From DATAPD01 sp036265385 (lineage in GTDB: Bacteria > Acidobacteriota > Terriglobia > Terriglobales > Acidobacteriaceae), in assembly GCA_036265385.1 (NCBI GenBank), contig DATAPD010000004.1, positions 1 to 53,604 on the forward strand: 53,604 nucleotides of DNA. The letters run 5' to 3'. Numbering within the stretch: position 1 is the stretch's first letter; every line of letters begins with the position of its first letter. A model generated the notes under the pieces. The model saw only the letters and a list, made by a program, of their open reading frames with translations. It searched no databases and was not told the DNA's origin. The translations under genes were made by a program, and so were the position numbers. Shown here piece after piece: positions 34,816 to 43,320 of this stretch.

Positions 34816-36750
34816 ATGGGCAAGATTATCGGAATTGACCTCGGAACCACCAACTCGGTCGTGGCTGTCATGGAAGGTGGCGAGCCAAAGGTCATTGCGA
34901 ATGAAGAGGGTGGCCGGACTACCCCCTCCGTCGTCGGTTTCACGAAAACTGGCGAGCGCCTGGTCGGGCAGGTAGCTAAGCGACAGGCGATTACAAATCC
35001 GGAGAACACGGTTTATTCGATCAAGCGGTTCATGGGCCGTCGCTTCGACGAAGTCACCGAAGAAATGAAGATGGTGCCCTACAAAGTCGAACGCGATGGT
35101 GACCACTTGGCGATCATCGCGCAGGGCAAGAAGTACACCCCGCCGGAGATCTCGGCCATGATTCTTCAGAAATTGAAGAAAGCAGCCGAAGACTATTTGG
35201 GTGAGAGCGTGACGGAAGCTGTCATTACCGTTCCGGCGTACTTCAACGATGCGCAGCGACAGGCCACGAAAGATGCCGGCAAGATTGCGGGTCTTGATGT
35301 AAAGCGCATCATCAACGAACCCACGGCGGCCGCACTGGCCTATGGGCTCGATAAAGGGAAAGACGAAACGATTGCCGTTTACGACTTCGGTGGCGGCACG
35401 TTCGATATCTCGATCCTGGAAGTTGGCGAAGGCGTCATCGAGGTGAAAGCCACGAATGGTGACACGCACTTAGGGGGTGACAACCTCGACCAGCGCATCG
35501 TGGATTGGCTCATTGACGAGTTCAAAAAGGACGAAGGTCTTGACCTGCGTGGCAAAGGCAACGAAATGGCGTTGCAGCGTCTGCGCGATGCAGCGGAGCG
35601 CGCCAAGATCGAGCTCTCGACCACGATGGAGACCGAAATCAATCTGCCGTTTATCACGGCGGATGCGACCGGTCCGAAGCACCTGGTGAAGAAGCTAACG
35701 CGGGCGAAACTGGAATCGATGGTCGAAGACCTGATCCAGAAGTCTGTTGCGCCTTGCAGGCAGTGCATGAAGGACGCGGGCGTTGACGCCAGCAAGATCA
35801 ACGAAGTTGTGCTGGTTGGTGGACAGACGCGCATGCCGCGCATTCAGGCGCTGGTGAAGGAACTGTTCGGGAAAGAGCCTCATAAGGGAGTCAACCCGGA
35901 TGAAGTCGTAGCTGTGGGCGCAGCGATCCAGGGCGGCGTGTTGAAGGGCGAAGTGAAAGACCTGCTTCTGCTCGACGTGACTCCACTGACGTTGGCGATC
36001 GAAACGCTAGGTGGCGTGGCAACGCCGATGATCCCGCGCAACACGACGATTCCGACCAAAAAGACGGAAACGTTCTCGACCGCAGCGGACAACCAAACGT
36101 CGGTCGAAATTCACGTGCTGCAGGGCGAGCGTCCGATGGCGGCACAGAACCGAACTCTCGGCAAGTTCCATCTGACCGGTTTGCCACCGGCTCCGCGTGG
36201 ATTGCCGCAGATTGAGGTGACGTTCGATATTGATGCAAACGGCATTCTGAACGTAACCGCGAAGGACATGGCCACGGGCAAGGACCAGAAGATCACGATT
36301 ACGTCGTCTTCGGGTCTGAGCAAGGAAGAGGTTGAGCGTATGGCGAAGGAAGCCGATTCTCACTCGACCGAAGACAAGGCCAAGCGGGAAGAGATCGAAG
36401 CCAAGAACCAGCTCGACTCGATGGTTTATGGCATCGAGAAGATGCTGCGAGAGCATGGCGACAAGATTTCAGGCTCCGAGCGCGGGGACGTGGAAAACGC
36501 GATCGCCGATGCCAAGAAGGCACTCGAAAGTGGCAACAAGTCGCAGATGGACCAGGCGCGCGAGAAGCTGACGCAGGCTTCGCACAAACTGGCTGAGCAG
36601 ATGTACAAGTCGGCACAGCCCGGTCCGGGCGCGGGACAAGGCCCGAGCGGAAATACCACTGAGCAATCGGCGCCGAGCGGCGAGGATCAGGCCAAGAAAG
36701 ACGAAGGCGTGATCGATGCCGAGTACGTAGATGTAGAAGACAAGAAATAA
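34816..36750 (+). CDS. dnaK: Molecular chaperone DnaK (Hsp70)
   Basis: A 644-residue Hsp70. The ATPase domain starts IIGIDLGTTNSVV and contains the phosphate loop DFGGGTFDISIL; the substrate-binding domain carries LLLDVTPLTLAIETLGG, then the helical lid. The acidic C-terminus ends EYVDVEDKK, the usual DnaK form (EVVDVEDKK-like). It folds proteins in cycles of ATP hydrolysis with DnaJ and GrpE. The ATG has AGGAGG nearby. The promoter carries a HspR-type operator. dnaJ follows after a small gene; grpE is not in the window. Confidence 0.97.
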   Translation: MGKIIGIDLGTTNSVVAVMEGGEPKVIANEEGGRTTPSVVGFTKTGERLVGQVAKRQAITNPENTVYSIKRFMGRRFDEVTEEMKMVPYKVERDGDHLAIIAQGKKYTPPEISAMILQKLKKAAEDYLGESVTEAVITVPAYFNDAQRQATKDAGKIAGLDVKRIINEPTAAALAYGLDKGKDETIAVYDFGGGTFDISILEVGEGVIEVKATNGDTHLGGDNLDQRIVDWLIDEFKKDEGLDLRGKGNEMALQRLRDAAERAKIELSTTMETEINLPFITADATGPKHLVKKLTRAKLESMVEDLIQKSVAPCRQCMKDAGVDASKINEVVLVGGQTRMPRIQALVKELFGKEPHKGVNPDEVVAVGAAIQGGVLKGEVKDLLLLDVTPLTLAIETLGGVATPMIPRNTTIPTKKTETFSTAADNQTSVEIHVLQGERPMAAQNRTLGKFHLTGLPPAPRGLPQIEVTFDIDANGILNVTAKDMATGKDQKITITSSSGLSKEEVERMAKEADSHSTEDKAKREEIEAKNQLDSMVYGIEKMLREHGDKISGSERGDVENAIADAKKALESGNKSQMDQAREKLTQASHKLAEQMYKSAQPGPGAGQGPSGNTTEQSAPSGEDQAKKDEGVIDAEYVDVEDKK

Positions 36751-36773
36751 GTGTTCCGGTTGATGTAAGGCTT

Positions 36774-36834
36774 GGCCACGGATTTAAGCGGATGAAACGG
36801 ATCTCAGGTCTGTGAGTTCGATGAATCCGTGGCC
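36774..36834. repeat. Perfect 11-bp inverted repeat between dnaK and the small gene
   Basis: Arms GGCCACGGATT and AATCCGTGGCC, 39-base loop containing GGATGAAACGGAT. No T-run follows. Such CCACGGATT words are recurrent intergenic elements in some bacteria, as far as I recall. Confidence 0.6.
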
Positions 36835-36892
36835 TGAACTTTCAACGGGGCTTTCAGCCGGAGGCCATGAGCCACCGACGGAAAGGAATGAA

Positions 36893-37072
36893 ATGCAATT
36901 CGAAGTGAACGATCAATGGTATGTAATGAATTTCGTGCCCGAAGAGGGACGATGGTACGTGCTTGCTCCGACTGAGAGCGGGGTCGTGCGGATCCCGGTT
37001 GCAATGGATGAGCCGCTATATGACACTTTCGGGTTCCAGCAGGATGAAGACAAGCGAGAAGTGGTGAATTGA
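36893..37072 (+). CDS. Small hypothetical protein between dnaK and dnaJ
   Basis: A 59-residue acidic protein from the ATG at 36893, preceded by AAAGGA. The sequence begins MQFEVNDQWYVMNFVPEEG and is strand-rich with Trp-Tyr pairs. No family recognised, and no GrpE similarity. Longer in-frame starts at 36812 and 36821 lie inside the inverted repeat arm and are unlikely. It lies 47 bases before dnaJ. Confidence 0.65.
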   Translation: MQFEVNDQWYVMNFVPEEGRWYVLAPTESGVVRIPVAMDEPLYDTFGFQQDEDKREVVN

Positions 37073-37119
37073 TTCTGGGTAGGTTGGCTGGCCCGCCCCC
37101 GGAGAGCTGATCGCAAAAT

Positions 37120-38349
37120 ATGGCGACTGAAACAAAAGATTATTACGGGACCCTGGGCGTCAAGAAGGGCGCGTCTGCGGAGGAGGTCCGCAAGGCGTTT
37201 CGGAAACTCGCGCGCAAGTACCATCCCGACGTAAACCCGGGCGACAAGTCGGCCGAGGAGAAGTTTAAAGCGATCTCCGAAGCGAATGAGGTTCTGAGCG
37301 ATCCTAAGAAGCGAAAGATTTACGATCAGCTCGGGTTCTACTCGGACAACATTGATCCAGCAACTGCTGAGGCATATGCACGAGGCGGCGGACAAGCGGG
37401 CGGGTTTCCTCAGGGATTTCCAGGAGGTGCTGGCGGTACGGGGTCGGCTGGCGCAGGCGGAGTTCATTTTGATTTCGGCGGCTTCGATTTCTCGGATTTG
37501 TTTGAGGGCGGCCGCTCGAAGAAGCAATCGTCGGGTGGTTCCTCGTTTCGGGACATTTTCGGCTCCATGTTCAGCGGCGGCGCGGCCCAGTCCGAAGAGG
37601 GACCCGAACCGGGGAGCGACCTGGAATATCAAGTCAATGTTCCGTTCTGGACGGCGATCCGCGGCGGAGTCATGCGATTGAACATAACGCGCCGTGACGT
37701 CTGCACGAATTGCAAAGGGAATGGCTTTCTCGAGGCACCGGGCAAGTGTCCTCAATGCAACGGCAAGGGGACGATCGAACAAACCGGCGGACGCATGAAG
37801 TTCAACGTGCAGTGTCCGCGATGCCACGGAACCGGGAAGAACATTTCTCCGTGCCCCATATGTCGCGGCGAAGGCAGCATAGAGCGGACCGAACCGCTGG
37901 AAGTTCGAATCAAAGGTGGAACGCGGGAAGGACAGCGAATACGACTCGCTGGTAAAGGCAATGCTGGTCTACGTGGCGGTCCCGCGGGAGACTTGTATGT
38001 GATCATCCGGACTGGCGATCATCCGGTGTTTCATCGGGAAGGCGACGATATCCAGGTCATTGTGCCTGTCACGGCAACAGAGGCAGCGCTGGGCGCCAAG
38101 ATTGAAGTACCCACGATTGACGGGCGCGCATTACTGAAAATTCCTCCGGGTACCCAGTCGGGACAAAAGCTGCGATTGCGCGAAAAGGGCGTGCCTTCCG
38201 CTACAAAGGACGGCGTTCGCGGGGATGAAATTGTAGAAGTAAAGCTGACCGTCCCCATGCCGCGCGATGAGCGGACGAAAGAATTGCTGCGCGAGATAGC
38301 CAAGCTAAATCCGGATGATCCGAGAGCGGAACTCTGGAAGAGTGTCTAA
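37120..38349 (+). CDS. dnaJ: Chaperone protein DnaJ (Hsp40)
   Basis: A 409-residue type I J-protein. The J domain (about 5-70) carries the HPD motif in KYHPDVNPGD. A long Gly/Phe-rich linker follows (about 85-145). Four CxxCxGxG zinc repeats appear in order (CTNCKGNG, CPQCNGKG, CPRCHGTG, CPICRGEG; about 195-255) before the C-terminal substrate domains. It stimulates DnaK ATPase. It starts at ATG 37120 with GGAGAG 14 bases before it, somewhat distant. Confidence 0.96.
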   Translation: MATETKDYYGTLGVKKGASAEEVRKAFRKLARKYHPDVNPGDKSAEEKFKAISEANEVLSDPKKRKIYDQLGFYSDNIDPATAEAYARGGGQAGGFPQGFPGGAGGTGSAGAGGVHFDFGGFDFSDLFEGGRSKKQSSGGSSFRDIFGSMFSGGAAQSEEGPEPGSDLEYQVNVPFWTAIRGGVMRLNITRRDVCTNCKGNGFLEAPGKCPQCNGKGTIEQTGGRMKFNVQCPRCHGTGKNISPCPICRGEGSIERTEPLEVRIKGGTREGQRIRLAGKGNAGLRGGPAGDLYVIIRTGDHPVFHREGDDIQVIVPVTATEAALGAKIEVPTIDGRALLKIPPGTQSGQKLRLREKGVPSATKDGVRGDEIVEVKLTVPMPRDERTKELLREIAKLNPDDPRAELWKSV

Positions 38350-38501
38350 TTCTGCAGCCACTCGGGTATTCAGCATTACTGACGTTCTACTCTCCTCAAA
38401 AAAATTCCTGAAATTTTCCACGCGCTGCATCTAATTTGCCGTATTCTCTGTATGCGAACTAACTTCGCCGACATGCCCGGAAATCGCTTGTCACCCGGGA
38501 G

Positions 38502-38532
38502 CCGCGATCAATGAGGATCAAGGGAGTCGCGG
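38502..38532. repeat. Inverted repeat before the permease
   Basis: Arms CCGCGA (38502-38507) and TCGCGG (38527-38532) with a 19-base loop, about 40 bases before the permease start. Possible operator or leader hairpin. Confidence 0.3.
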
Positions 38533-38570
38533 TGGTGAGAGTGAGTCGCTTGAGGAGGAAGCCATAGAAA

Positions 38571-39974
38571 TTGGCTACAGCTAACGCCCCCACCGAATTC
38601 GAGCAGCGTCTTGCGCTCGTCAACCCTCGCAAAAAATCGATTCGCCTGACTTTGTGGCCCCTGATTGCCGCAACATTCTTCATGGTTTCTGGTGGTACCT
38701 ACGGAACCGAAGACATTGTGCATGGCGCGGGCTATGGGCGAGCTATCCTGCTTCTGCTTCTCACGCCGATTCTTTGGAGCTTGCCGACAGCTTTCATGCT
38801 GGGTGAATTGGCGAGTGCGCTTCCTAACGAAGGCGGCTATTACTCCTGGGTTCGCCGGGCAATGGGAAATTTCTGGGGATTCCAGGAGGCATGGCTCTCC
38901 TTGGTGGCCTCGAAGTTTGACATGGCCATTTATCCGACATTGTTCGTGGCTTACCTTGTGAGGATGTTCCCATGGTTCTCGGTGGGATATCGCGGGGTGA
39001 TGGTTGGATTGGCGATTGTGGTGATCTGCGCGCTGCTGAATATCGCGGGCGTGAAGGCGGTGTCCTACACGTCGATGTGGCTTCTGATCGCGCTCTCGTC
39101 GCCATTTATCGCGATGGTTTTCCTGGCGCCATTCAAATACAAGGCGCTTCTGAACGCGGTCACCACGCCAACGACGTCGAACGTGGACATGATTGGCGGC
39201 CTGCTCATCTGTATGTGGAACTACATGGGGTGGGACAACGCGTCGACGATCGCGACCGAAGTCGAGAAGCCGCAGAAGACCTATCCGCGAGCGATGCTCG
39301 GTGCGGTAGCGATCATCGCGCTGACATACATCGTGCCGGTTGCAGCTGTTTGGATGACCGGCCTCGCGCCATCCGCATGGGAAACCGGTTCCTGGGCTGA
39401 CATCGCAGGGTTATTGGGCGGTCCGGTTCTGCGCGTTGCGGTCGTCGTTGGTGGAATGATCAGCGCATTTGGCATGTTCAACGCGCTTGTCATGAGCTAC
39501 TCGCGGCTGCCGCTCGCTATGGCACAGGACGGGATGTTGCCGCAATTTTTTACGAAGCTCCATCCCAAAACTCGCGCACCCTGGGTCTCAATCACGATTT
39601 GTGCTGCCGGATGGGCAATGTGTCTCGGGCTAGGACTGGATCGTCTCGTTACGATCGATATCCTTCTCTATGGGGCGAGTCTCGCGCTTGAGTTCCTTGC
39701 GCTGATTATCTTGCGCATTAAAGAACCGGAGCTGCCACGTCCTTTCCGCGTGCCGGGCGGGCTGTTCGGGGCGATTGCAGTCGGCATCGCTCCGATGTTG
39801 ATGCTCGGTTTCTCCGTCGTAAGAAGCCAGAGCGAACAGGTAATGGGCATGAGCTCGTTCGCATTCGGGATGATTCTGATTGCGGCGGGAGCAGTCGCGT
39901 ATTACCTGAACAAGGCGCTTAAACCCGAGGGGTGGGCTGCTACGCCGCTGGAGAAACCAGAAGCGGCAGCTTAG
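38571..39974 (+). CDS. APC-superfamily amino-acid permease
   Basis: A 467-residue protein with about 12 membrane segments and the APC pattern in the first helix (FFMVSGGTYGTED), helix 6-like WNYMGWDNASTIATEVEKPQKTYPRAM and KEPELPRPFRVPGG near the end. It is an inner-membrane transporter, probably amino acid or polyamine:proton symporter; specificity cannot be given. The TTG start has GAGGAGGAA upstream at an unusual 11-base spacing. A strong terminator follows. Confidence 0.88.
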   Translation: MATANAPTEFEQRLALVNPRKKSIRLTLWPLIAATFFMVSGGTYGTEDIVHGAGYGRAILLLLLTPILWSLPTAFMLGELASALPNEGGYYSWVRRAMGNFWGFQEAWLSLVASKFDMAIYPTLFVAYLVRMFPWFSVGYRGVMVGLAIVVICALLNIAGVKAVSYTSMWLLIALSSPFIAMVFLAPFKYKALLNAVTTPTTSNVDMIGGLLICMWNYMGWDNASTIATEVEKPQKTYPRAMLGAVAIIALTYIVPVAAVWMTGLAPSAWETGSWADIAGLLGGPVLRVAVVVGGMISAFGMFNALVMSYSRLPLAMAQDGMLPQFFTKLHPKTRAPWVSITICAAGWAMCLGLGLDRLVTIDILLYGASLALEFLALIILRIKEPELPRPFRVPGGLFGAIAVGIAPMLMLGFSVVRSQSEQVMGMSSFAFGMILIAAGAVAYYLNKALKPEGWAATPLEKPEAAA

Positions 39975-39995
39975 AAAGAATCGAACAAGCACCAT

Positions 39996-40025
39996 GAGAC
40001 GCAGTTCGCTGCGTCTCTTTTTTTG
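39996..40025 (+). terminator. Rho-independent terminator after the permease
   Basis: Arms GAGACGCAG/CTGCGTCTC with the stable loop TTCG, followed by eight T. It begins 21 bases after the permease stop. Confidence 0.92.
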
Positions 40026-40062
40026 TGCCGCATTTATCATATGCACTTAGCGAAAACTCGAC

Positions 40063-40521
40063 ATGCCGCGTAAGCGAAAACGTCCGCTCTGGAAATGCCC
40101 GAAATGCCGTCATCAGTTTGTGACGCGTAACGTGTCGCATTCGTGTGGAACGTACCGAATTAATGATCATTTCAAAGGAAAAGATCCGATTGCGCGAAAG
40201 CTGTTCAGCGAATTCCGCGCACTTGTGCGGACCTTTGGAGCGGCAAAAGTGTATGCGCAAAAAACGCGCATCGTATTCCAGGCGCGTGCTCGATTCGCCA
40301 GCGTGATCGTACGGAAAAACCGATTAGAAATTGGTCTGTGGCTCAAGCGACGGCGGGAGCATCCACGGCTCTACCGGATCGAATTCTACCCACCTACTGA
40401 TTACGTGCATCGGATTCGGCTCGAACATAGTTCAGAACTCGATCGCGTGCTCGGCGCGTTTGTGCGGGAGGCACTGAAGGTCGGAAGACAAGAAGGACCG
40501 GCAACGGAGAGAAGGGTGTGA
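40063..40521 (+). CDS. DUF5655-like protein
   Basis: A 152-residue protein with a very basic N-terminus (MPRKRKRPLWKCPKC) holding CPKC and a later CGTY, possibly a small zinc site. The core (IARKLFSEFRALVRTFG, then RARFASVIVRKNRLEIGLWLKR) is that of the DUF5655 family, whose function is unknown. No signal peptide. The gene begins 37 bases after the permease terminator and is followed by a heptanucleotide repeat. Confidence 0.75.
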   Translation: MPRKRKRPLWKCPKCRHQFVTRNVSHSCGTYRINDHFKGKDPIARKLFSEFRALVRTFGAAKVYAQKTRIVFQARARFASVIVRKNRLEIGLWLKRRREHPRLYRIEFYPPTDYVHRIRLEHSSELDRVLGAFVREALKVGRQEGPATERRV

Positions 40522-40526
40522 GAACC

Positions 40527-40575
40527 AGTAGTCAGTAGTCAGTAGTCAGTAGTTGGTAGTTGGTAGTGAGTGGTC
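40527..40575 (+). repeat. Heptanucleotide tandem repeat, seven units
   Basis: Seven consecutive 7-base units: three exact AGTAGTC, then AGTAGTT, GGTAGTT, GGTAGTG, AGTGGTC. Starts 5 bases after the DUF5655 stop and ends 58 bases before the upstream ORF of hspR. Confidence 0.9.
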
Positions 40576-40632
40576 AAGTCAGATTGAGCTGGATGGTTCG
40601 CGGATGTGGATGCTGTTGTACATTAGGGAAAC

Positions 40633-40680
40633 ATGCCAAAACGCAAATCCAAAGGCGCACGAGGGAAAGGCAGCCGGTGA
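40633..40680 (+). CDS. 15-codon upstream ORF repeating the HspR N-terminus
   Basis: ATG at 40633 with AGGGA before it encodes MPKRKSKGARGKGSR and ends at TGA 40678-40680. That TGA overlaps the GTG of hspR (GTGA). The peptide start is similar to the HspR start VTKRKAKGAY, and the DNA matches at 20 of 29 positions. It could be a leader peptide giving translational coupling, or a relic of duplication of the hspR start. Confidence 0.45.
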   Translation: MPKRKSKGARGKGSR

Positions 40681-41084
40681 CCAAGCGTAAAGCCAAAGGC
40701 GCGTACATGATCTCCTCGGTAGCCGAGATGTACGAAATCCATCCGCAGACGCTTCGCCTATACGAGCGTGAAGGGCTTTTAAAACCCTCCCGTACAGAAG
40801 GTAATACGCGACTCTACACGGACGAGGATCTGCAACGGCTCGAATTTATCCTGTCTTTAGCACGCGATCTGGGCGTAAATATCTCGGGCATTGCCATCAT
40901 CCTGCAGATGCGTGAGCGGATGGAAGAAATGCAATCGCAGATTCAGGAATTTGTTCAGTACATCCAGAAGGAAGTTCTCGCGCGCGCCACGGCAGCCGCG
41001 GATCCATCCAAGGGAGCGATTGTTCCGGTGCGGCGCCCGGTGGTTACACCATCCTCTCCTGCGACTCCGAACAAAAAGCGCTAG
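40677..41084 (+). CDS. hspR: HspR-like MerR-family heat-shock repressor
   Basis: A 135-residue MerR-type regulator. The winged helix (about 11-60) contains SSVAEMYEIHPQTLRLYEREGLL and ends with GNTRLYTDEDL, as in HspR. A helical segment (LSLARDLGVNISGIAIILQMR) and a coiled tail follow. HspR represses dnaK/clpB operons by binding HAIR sequences and is helped by DnaK. A matching operator lies in the dnaK promoter of this window. GTG 40677 has AAAGG before it; ATG 40707 (MISSVAEMYE) is an alternative. Confidence 0.85.
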   Translation: MTKRKAKGAYMISSVAEMYEIHPQTLRLYEREGLLKPSRTEGNTRLYTDEDLQRLEFILSLARDLGVNISGIAIILQMRERMEEMQSQIQEFVQYIQKEVLARATAAADPSKGAIVPVRRPVVTPSSPATPNKKR

Positions 41085-41181
41085 CGAATTGCCTTCTCAT
41101 TTCGAGACGAAAAGTTACCTTAGTCACTGACGGCGTGTCACACTGAAACACAAACGATCGTAATCGACGTAGATTGAGCGC

Positions 41182-41346
41182 GTGAACGACACGCCTCCTT
41201 CGTCTCAGGATGAGCCCCCGCGGCCCACGAACTTCGACAAGTGTGGGTTCTGCGGCAGCGAGCCTGCCTTCGATAATTTACGCGACATCGTGTACTGCGA
41301 AAATTGTGGCGCCCATTTGGTCAGTAAAGGCTGGATGAAGCCATGA
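41182..41346 (+). CDS. 54-residue zinc-ribbon protein
   Basis: A small gene starting at GTG 41182 and ending TGA 41344-41346. Two CxxC knuckles (Cys21/Cys24 in CGFCG and Cys39/Cys42 in YCENCG) form a zinc-ribbon pattern. The N-terminus is Pro-rich and the C-terminus ends GWMKP. Such mini-ribbons bind Zn and often act as RNA-polymerase or ribosome accessory factors; no function is assignable. The RBS (GAG) is weak. Confidence 0.6.
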   Translation: MNDTPPSSQDEPPRPTNFDKCGFCGSEPAFDNLRDIVYCENCGAHLVSKGWMKP

Positions 41347-41422
41347 GGCAATTTCGAAGCCTCCCGTTTCGCTCAAGTATGATTAGTTTGTTTCGTAACT
41401 GAACGTTTTGGGCAGCATCCTC

Positions 41423-42409
41423 ATGCTCCGCTTCAAGCTTGTTTATTCCGACAATTATTATTTGCCGATTGGAACCCATGTCTTCCCTGCTGAGAAATAT
41501 CGGCGCGTTCACGATCGGTTGCTTGAATCAAAAGTTGCGAGTCAAGATGACTTCCTCACGCCCGATCCCGCCAACGACCAAGACATCCTGCTTGTTCATA
41601 CGCCGCAGTACGTGGAGAAGTTAAAAACCGGGACACTCACGCCTCGCGAAGAACTCCAGATGGAAGTTCCCTATTCGCCCGAACTGGTACGCGCTTTCTG
41701 GTTGGCGGCGGGAGGTTCGATGCTGGCGGCGAACTATGCTTTGAAGGATCGAGTCGCATTCAACATCGGCGGCGGATTTCATCACGCATTTCCGGATCAT
41801 GGCGAAGGGTTCTGCATGATTCACGATGTGGCGGTGGCGATCCGACGGATGCAGCGCGATGACAAAATACGAACTGCGATGACCGTTGATTGCGATGTCC
41901 ACCATGGCAATGGCACAGCGGCTATTTTTGCTGGCATGCGCGTGCCCACCGATCCTCTTCCTTCGCGCAGTGCTTCCACACTGGATACAGGTTCGCCAAA
42001 GGTAAGGAATGCGCACGCGGGTGAGGTGTTTACGATTTCTCTGCACCAGGAAAACAACTATCCGGCATGGAAGCCACCTTCGTCCATTGACGTCGATTTG
42101 CCGGATGGCATCGGTGATCAGGAATATCTGGCCTGGCTCGACAATGCATTGAGCTCTGGCCTTCGTCAGTTCGACCCGGAACTACTTTGCTATATCGCGG
42201 GCGCCGACCCTTACAAGGAAGACCAATTGGGCGGATTGAATTTGACGATTGAAGGTTTGAAGAAAAGAGATGAACTGGTGTTTCGCGTGGCAAAAGCCCG
42301 CGACATTCCCGTGATGGTCACTTATGCGGGCGGTTATGCGCAAAAAATCGACGACACAGTGACGATCCATTGCAATACGGTTGCAGCCGCCAAGGAAATA
42401 TTCGGGTAA
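41423..42409 (+). CDS. Histone deacetylase-like amidohydrolase
   Basis: A 328-residue class II/acetoin-utilisation-type deacetylase. The active-site signatures are GGGFHHAF, then EGFCMIHDVAVAI and DCDVHHGNGT (zinc and catalytic His-His). YAGGYAQ near the end carries the catalytic Tyr region. It removes acetyl or related acyl groups from amines (AcuC or acetylpolyamine amidohydrolase-like); substrate unknown. The ATG at 41423 is used; an in-frame TTG at 41408 is less likely. Confidence 0.92.
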   Translation: MLRFKLVYSDNYYLPIGTHVFPAEKYRRVHDRLLESKVASQDDFLTPDPANDQDILLVHTPQYVEKLKTGTLTPREELQMEVPYSPELVRAFWLAAGGSMLAANYALKDRVAFNIGGGFHHAFPDHGEGFCMIHDVAVAIRRMQRDDKIRTAMTVDCDVHHGNGTAAIFAGMRVPTDPLPSRSASTLDTGSPKVRNAHAGEVFTISLHQENNYPAWKPPSSIDVDLPDGIGDQEYLAWLDNALSSGLRQFDPELLCYIAGADPYKEDQLGGLNLTIEGLKKRDELVFRVAKARDIPVMVTYAGGYAQKIDDTVTIHCNTVAAAKEIFG

Positions 42410-42463
42410 TTGTTCGAAAGGGCACGAATTGTAAGGCAATCAATCGCAGCTTAATATTCTTCG

Positions 42464-43225
42464 ATGCGACTTCGTCTCATTCGCCACGCCACGCTCTCGC
42501 TGGAATACAGTGGTCGTAAATTATTGGTCGATCCGATGCTGGATGATGTCGAAGCTCGCGGAGCGATCGAGAACTCGCCCAATCCCAGGCGAAATCCCCT
42601 CGTGGCATTGCCGCTCTCCGCTGCGGAAGTTGTGGAGGACGTCGACGCGGTACTAGTCACGCACACGCATAGTGATCACTGGGATGTTACAGCTGTCGAA
42701 CTCATTCGAAAGAACCTGACGTTGTTTGGCCAGCCCGAAGATGAAGATAAATTCCGGCAGCAAGGTTGCACGAACGTGCAACCAATTCGGACTTCTCAGA
42801 CCTGGGCGGGAATCGAAATCGTTCGCACCGGTGGCCAGCACGGCAAAGGTGAAATCGCGAAAGAGATGGCGCCCGTTTCCGGCTTCGTGCTGAGTGCTGC
42901 TGGCGAACCGACGCTCTATGTTGCCGGAGATACGATCTGGTGCGAGGAGGTTCGCTCTGTTCTCGAGCGGTACAAACCAAACGTCATTGTGGTTAACGCA
43001 GGCGCGGCCCAGTTCCTAGAAGGTGACCCTATCACGATGACTGCCGATGATGTCATCCAAGTGTGCAAGGCCGCACCGAAAGCGCGGGTGATCGCGGTGC
43101 ATATGGAAGCGATCAATCACTGCCTTTTAAGTCGTGCGGACCTAGCATTTCAGCTGGACGCGGCTCGGGTTGAAAAGCAAGTGTCGATTCCAGATGATGG
43201 AGAGTGGGTCGAGTTGAATCGCTAG
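42464..43225 (+). CDS. Metallo-beta-lactamase-fold hydrolase (UlaG/UPF0173 type)
   Basis: A 253-residue MBL protein with the zinc motif THTHSDHWD (HxHxDH) at about 66-72, preceded by LIRHATLSLEYSGRKLLVDP as in UlaG/UPF0173 proteins. GQHGKGE and LYVAGDTIW hold further metal ligands. It is a cytoplasmic hydrolase; substrate not inferable. The stop is followed within 15 bases by a heptanucleotide-periodic repeat that leads to ffh. Confidence 0.85.
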   Translation: MRLRLIRHATLSLEYSGRKLLVDPMLDDVEARGAIENSPNPRRNPLVALPLSAAEVVEDVDAVLVTHTHSDHWDVTAVELIRKNLTLFGQPEDEDKFRQQGCTNVQPIRTSQTWAGIEIVRTGGQHGKGEIAKEMAPVSGFVLSAAGEPTLYVAGDTIWCEEVRSVLERYKPNVIVVNAGAAQFLEGDPITMTADDVIQVCKAAPKARVIAVHMEAINHCLLSRADLAFQLDAARVEKQVSIPDDGEWVELNR

Positions 43226-43239
43226 CATGGGGATCGTTA

Positions 43240-43274
43240 ATTTTGGATTTTTGATTTTCGATTTCAGATTGCGA
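43240..43274 (+). repeat. Heptanucleotide-periodic repeat before ffh
   Basis: Five units: ATTTTGG, ATTTTTG, ATTTTCG, ATTTCAG, ATTGCGA. All start with ATT. It begins 14 bases after the MBL stop and ends 46 bases before ffh. Confidence 0.75.
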
Positions 43275-43320
43275 CCTGCAAAGTTATCCAGCCCGGCTGC
43301 TAGAATAATCAATTACGCCT

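Noticed and set aside
36913..37827. 304-codon - strand ORF opposite dnaJ
   Set aside because: Arg/Ala-rich shadow of the DnaJ frame and the small gene; no domain or RBS.
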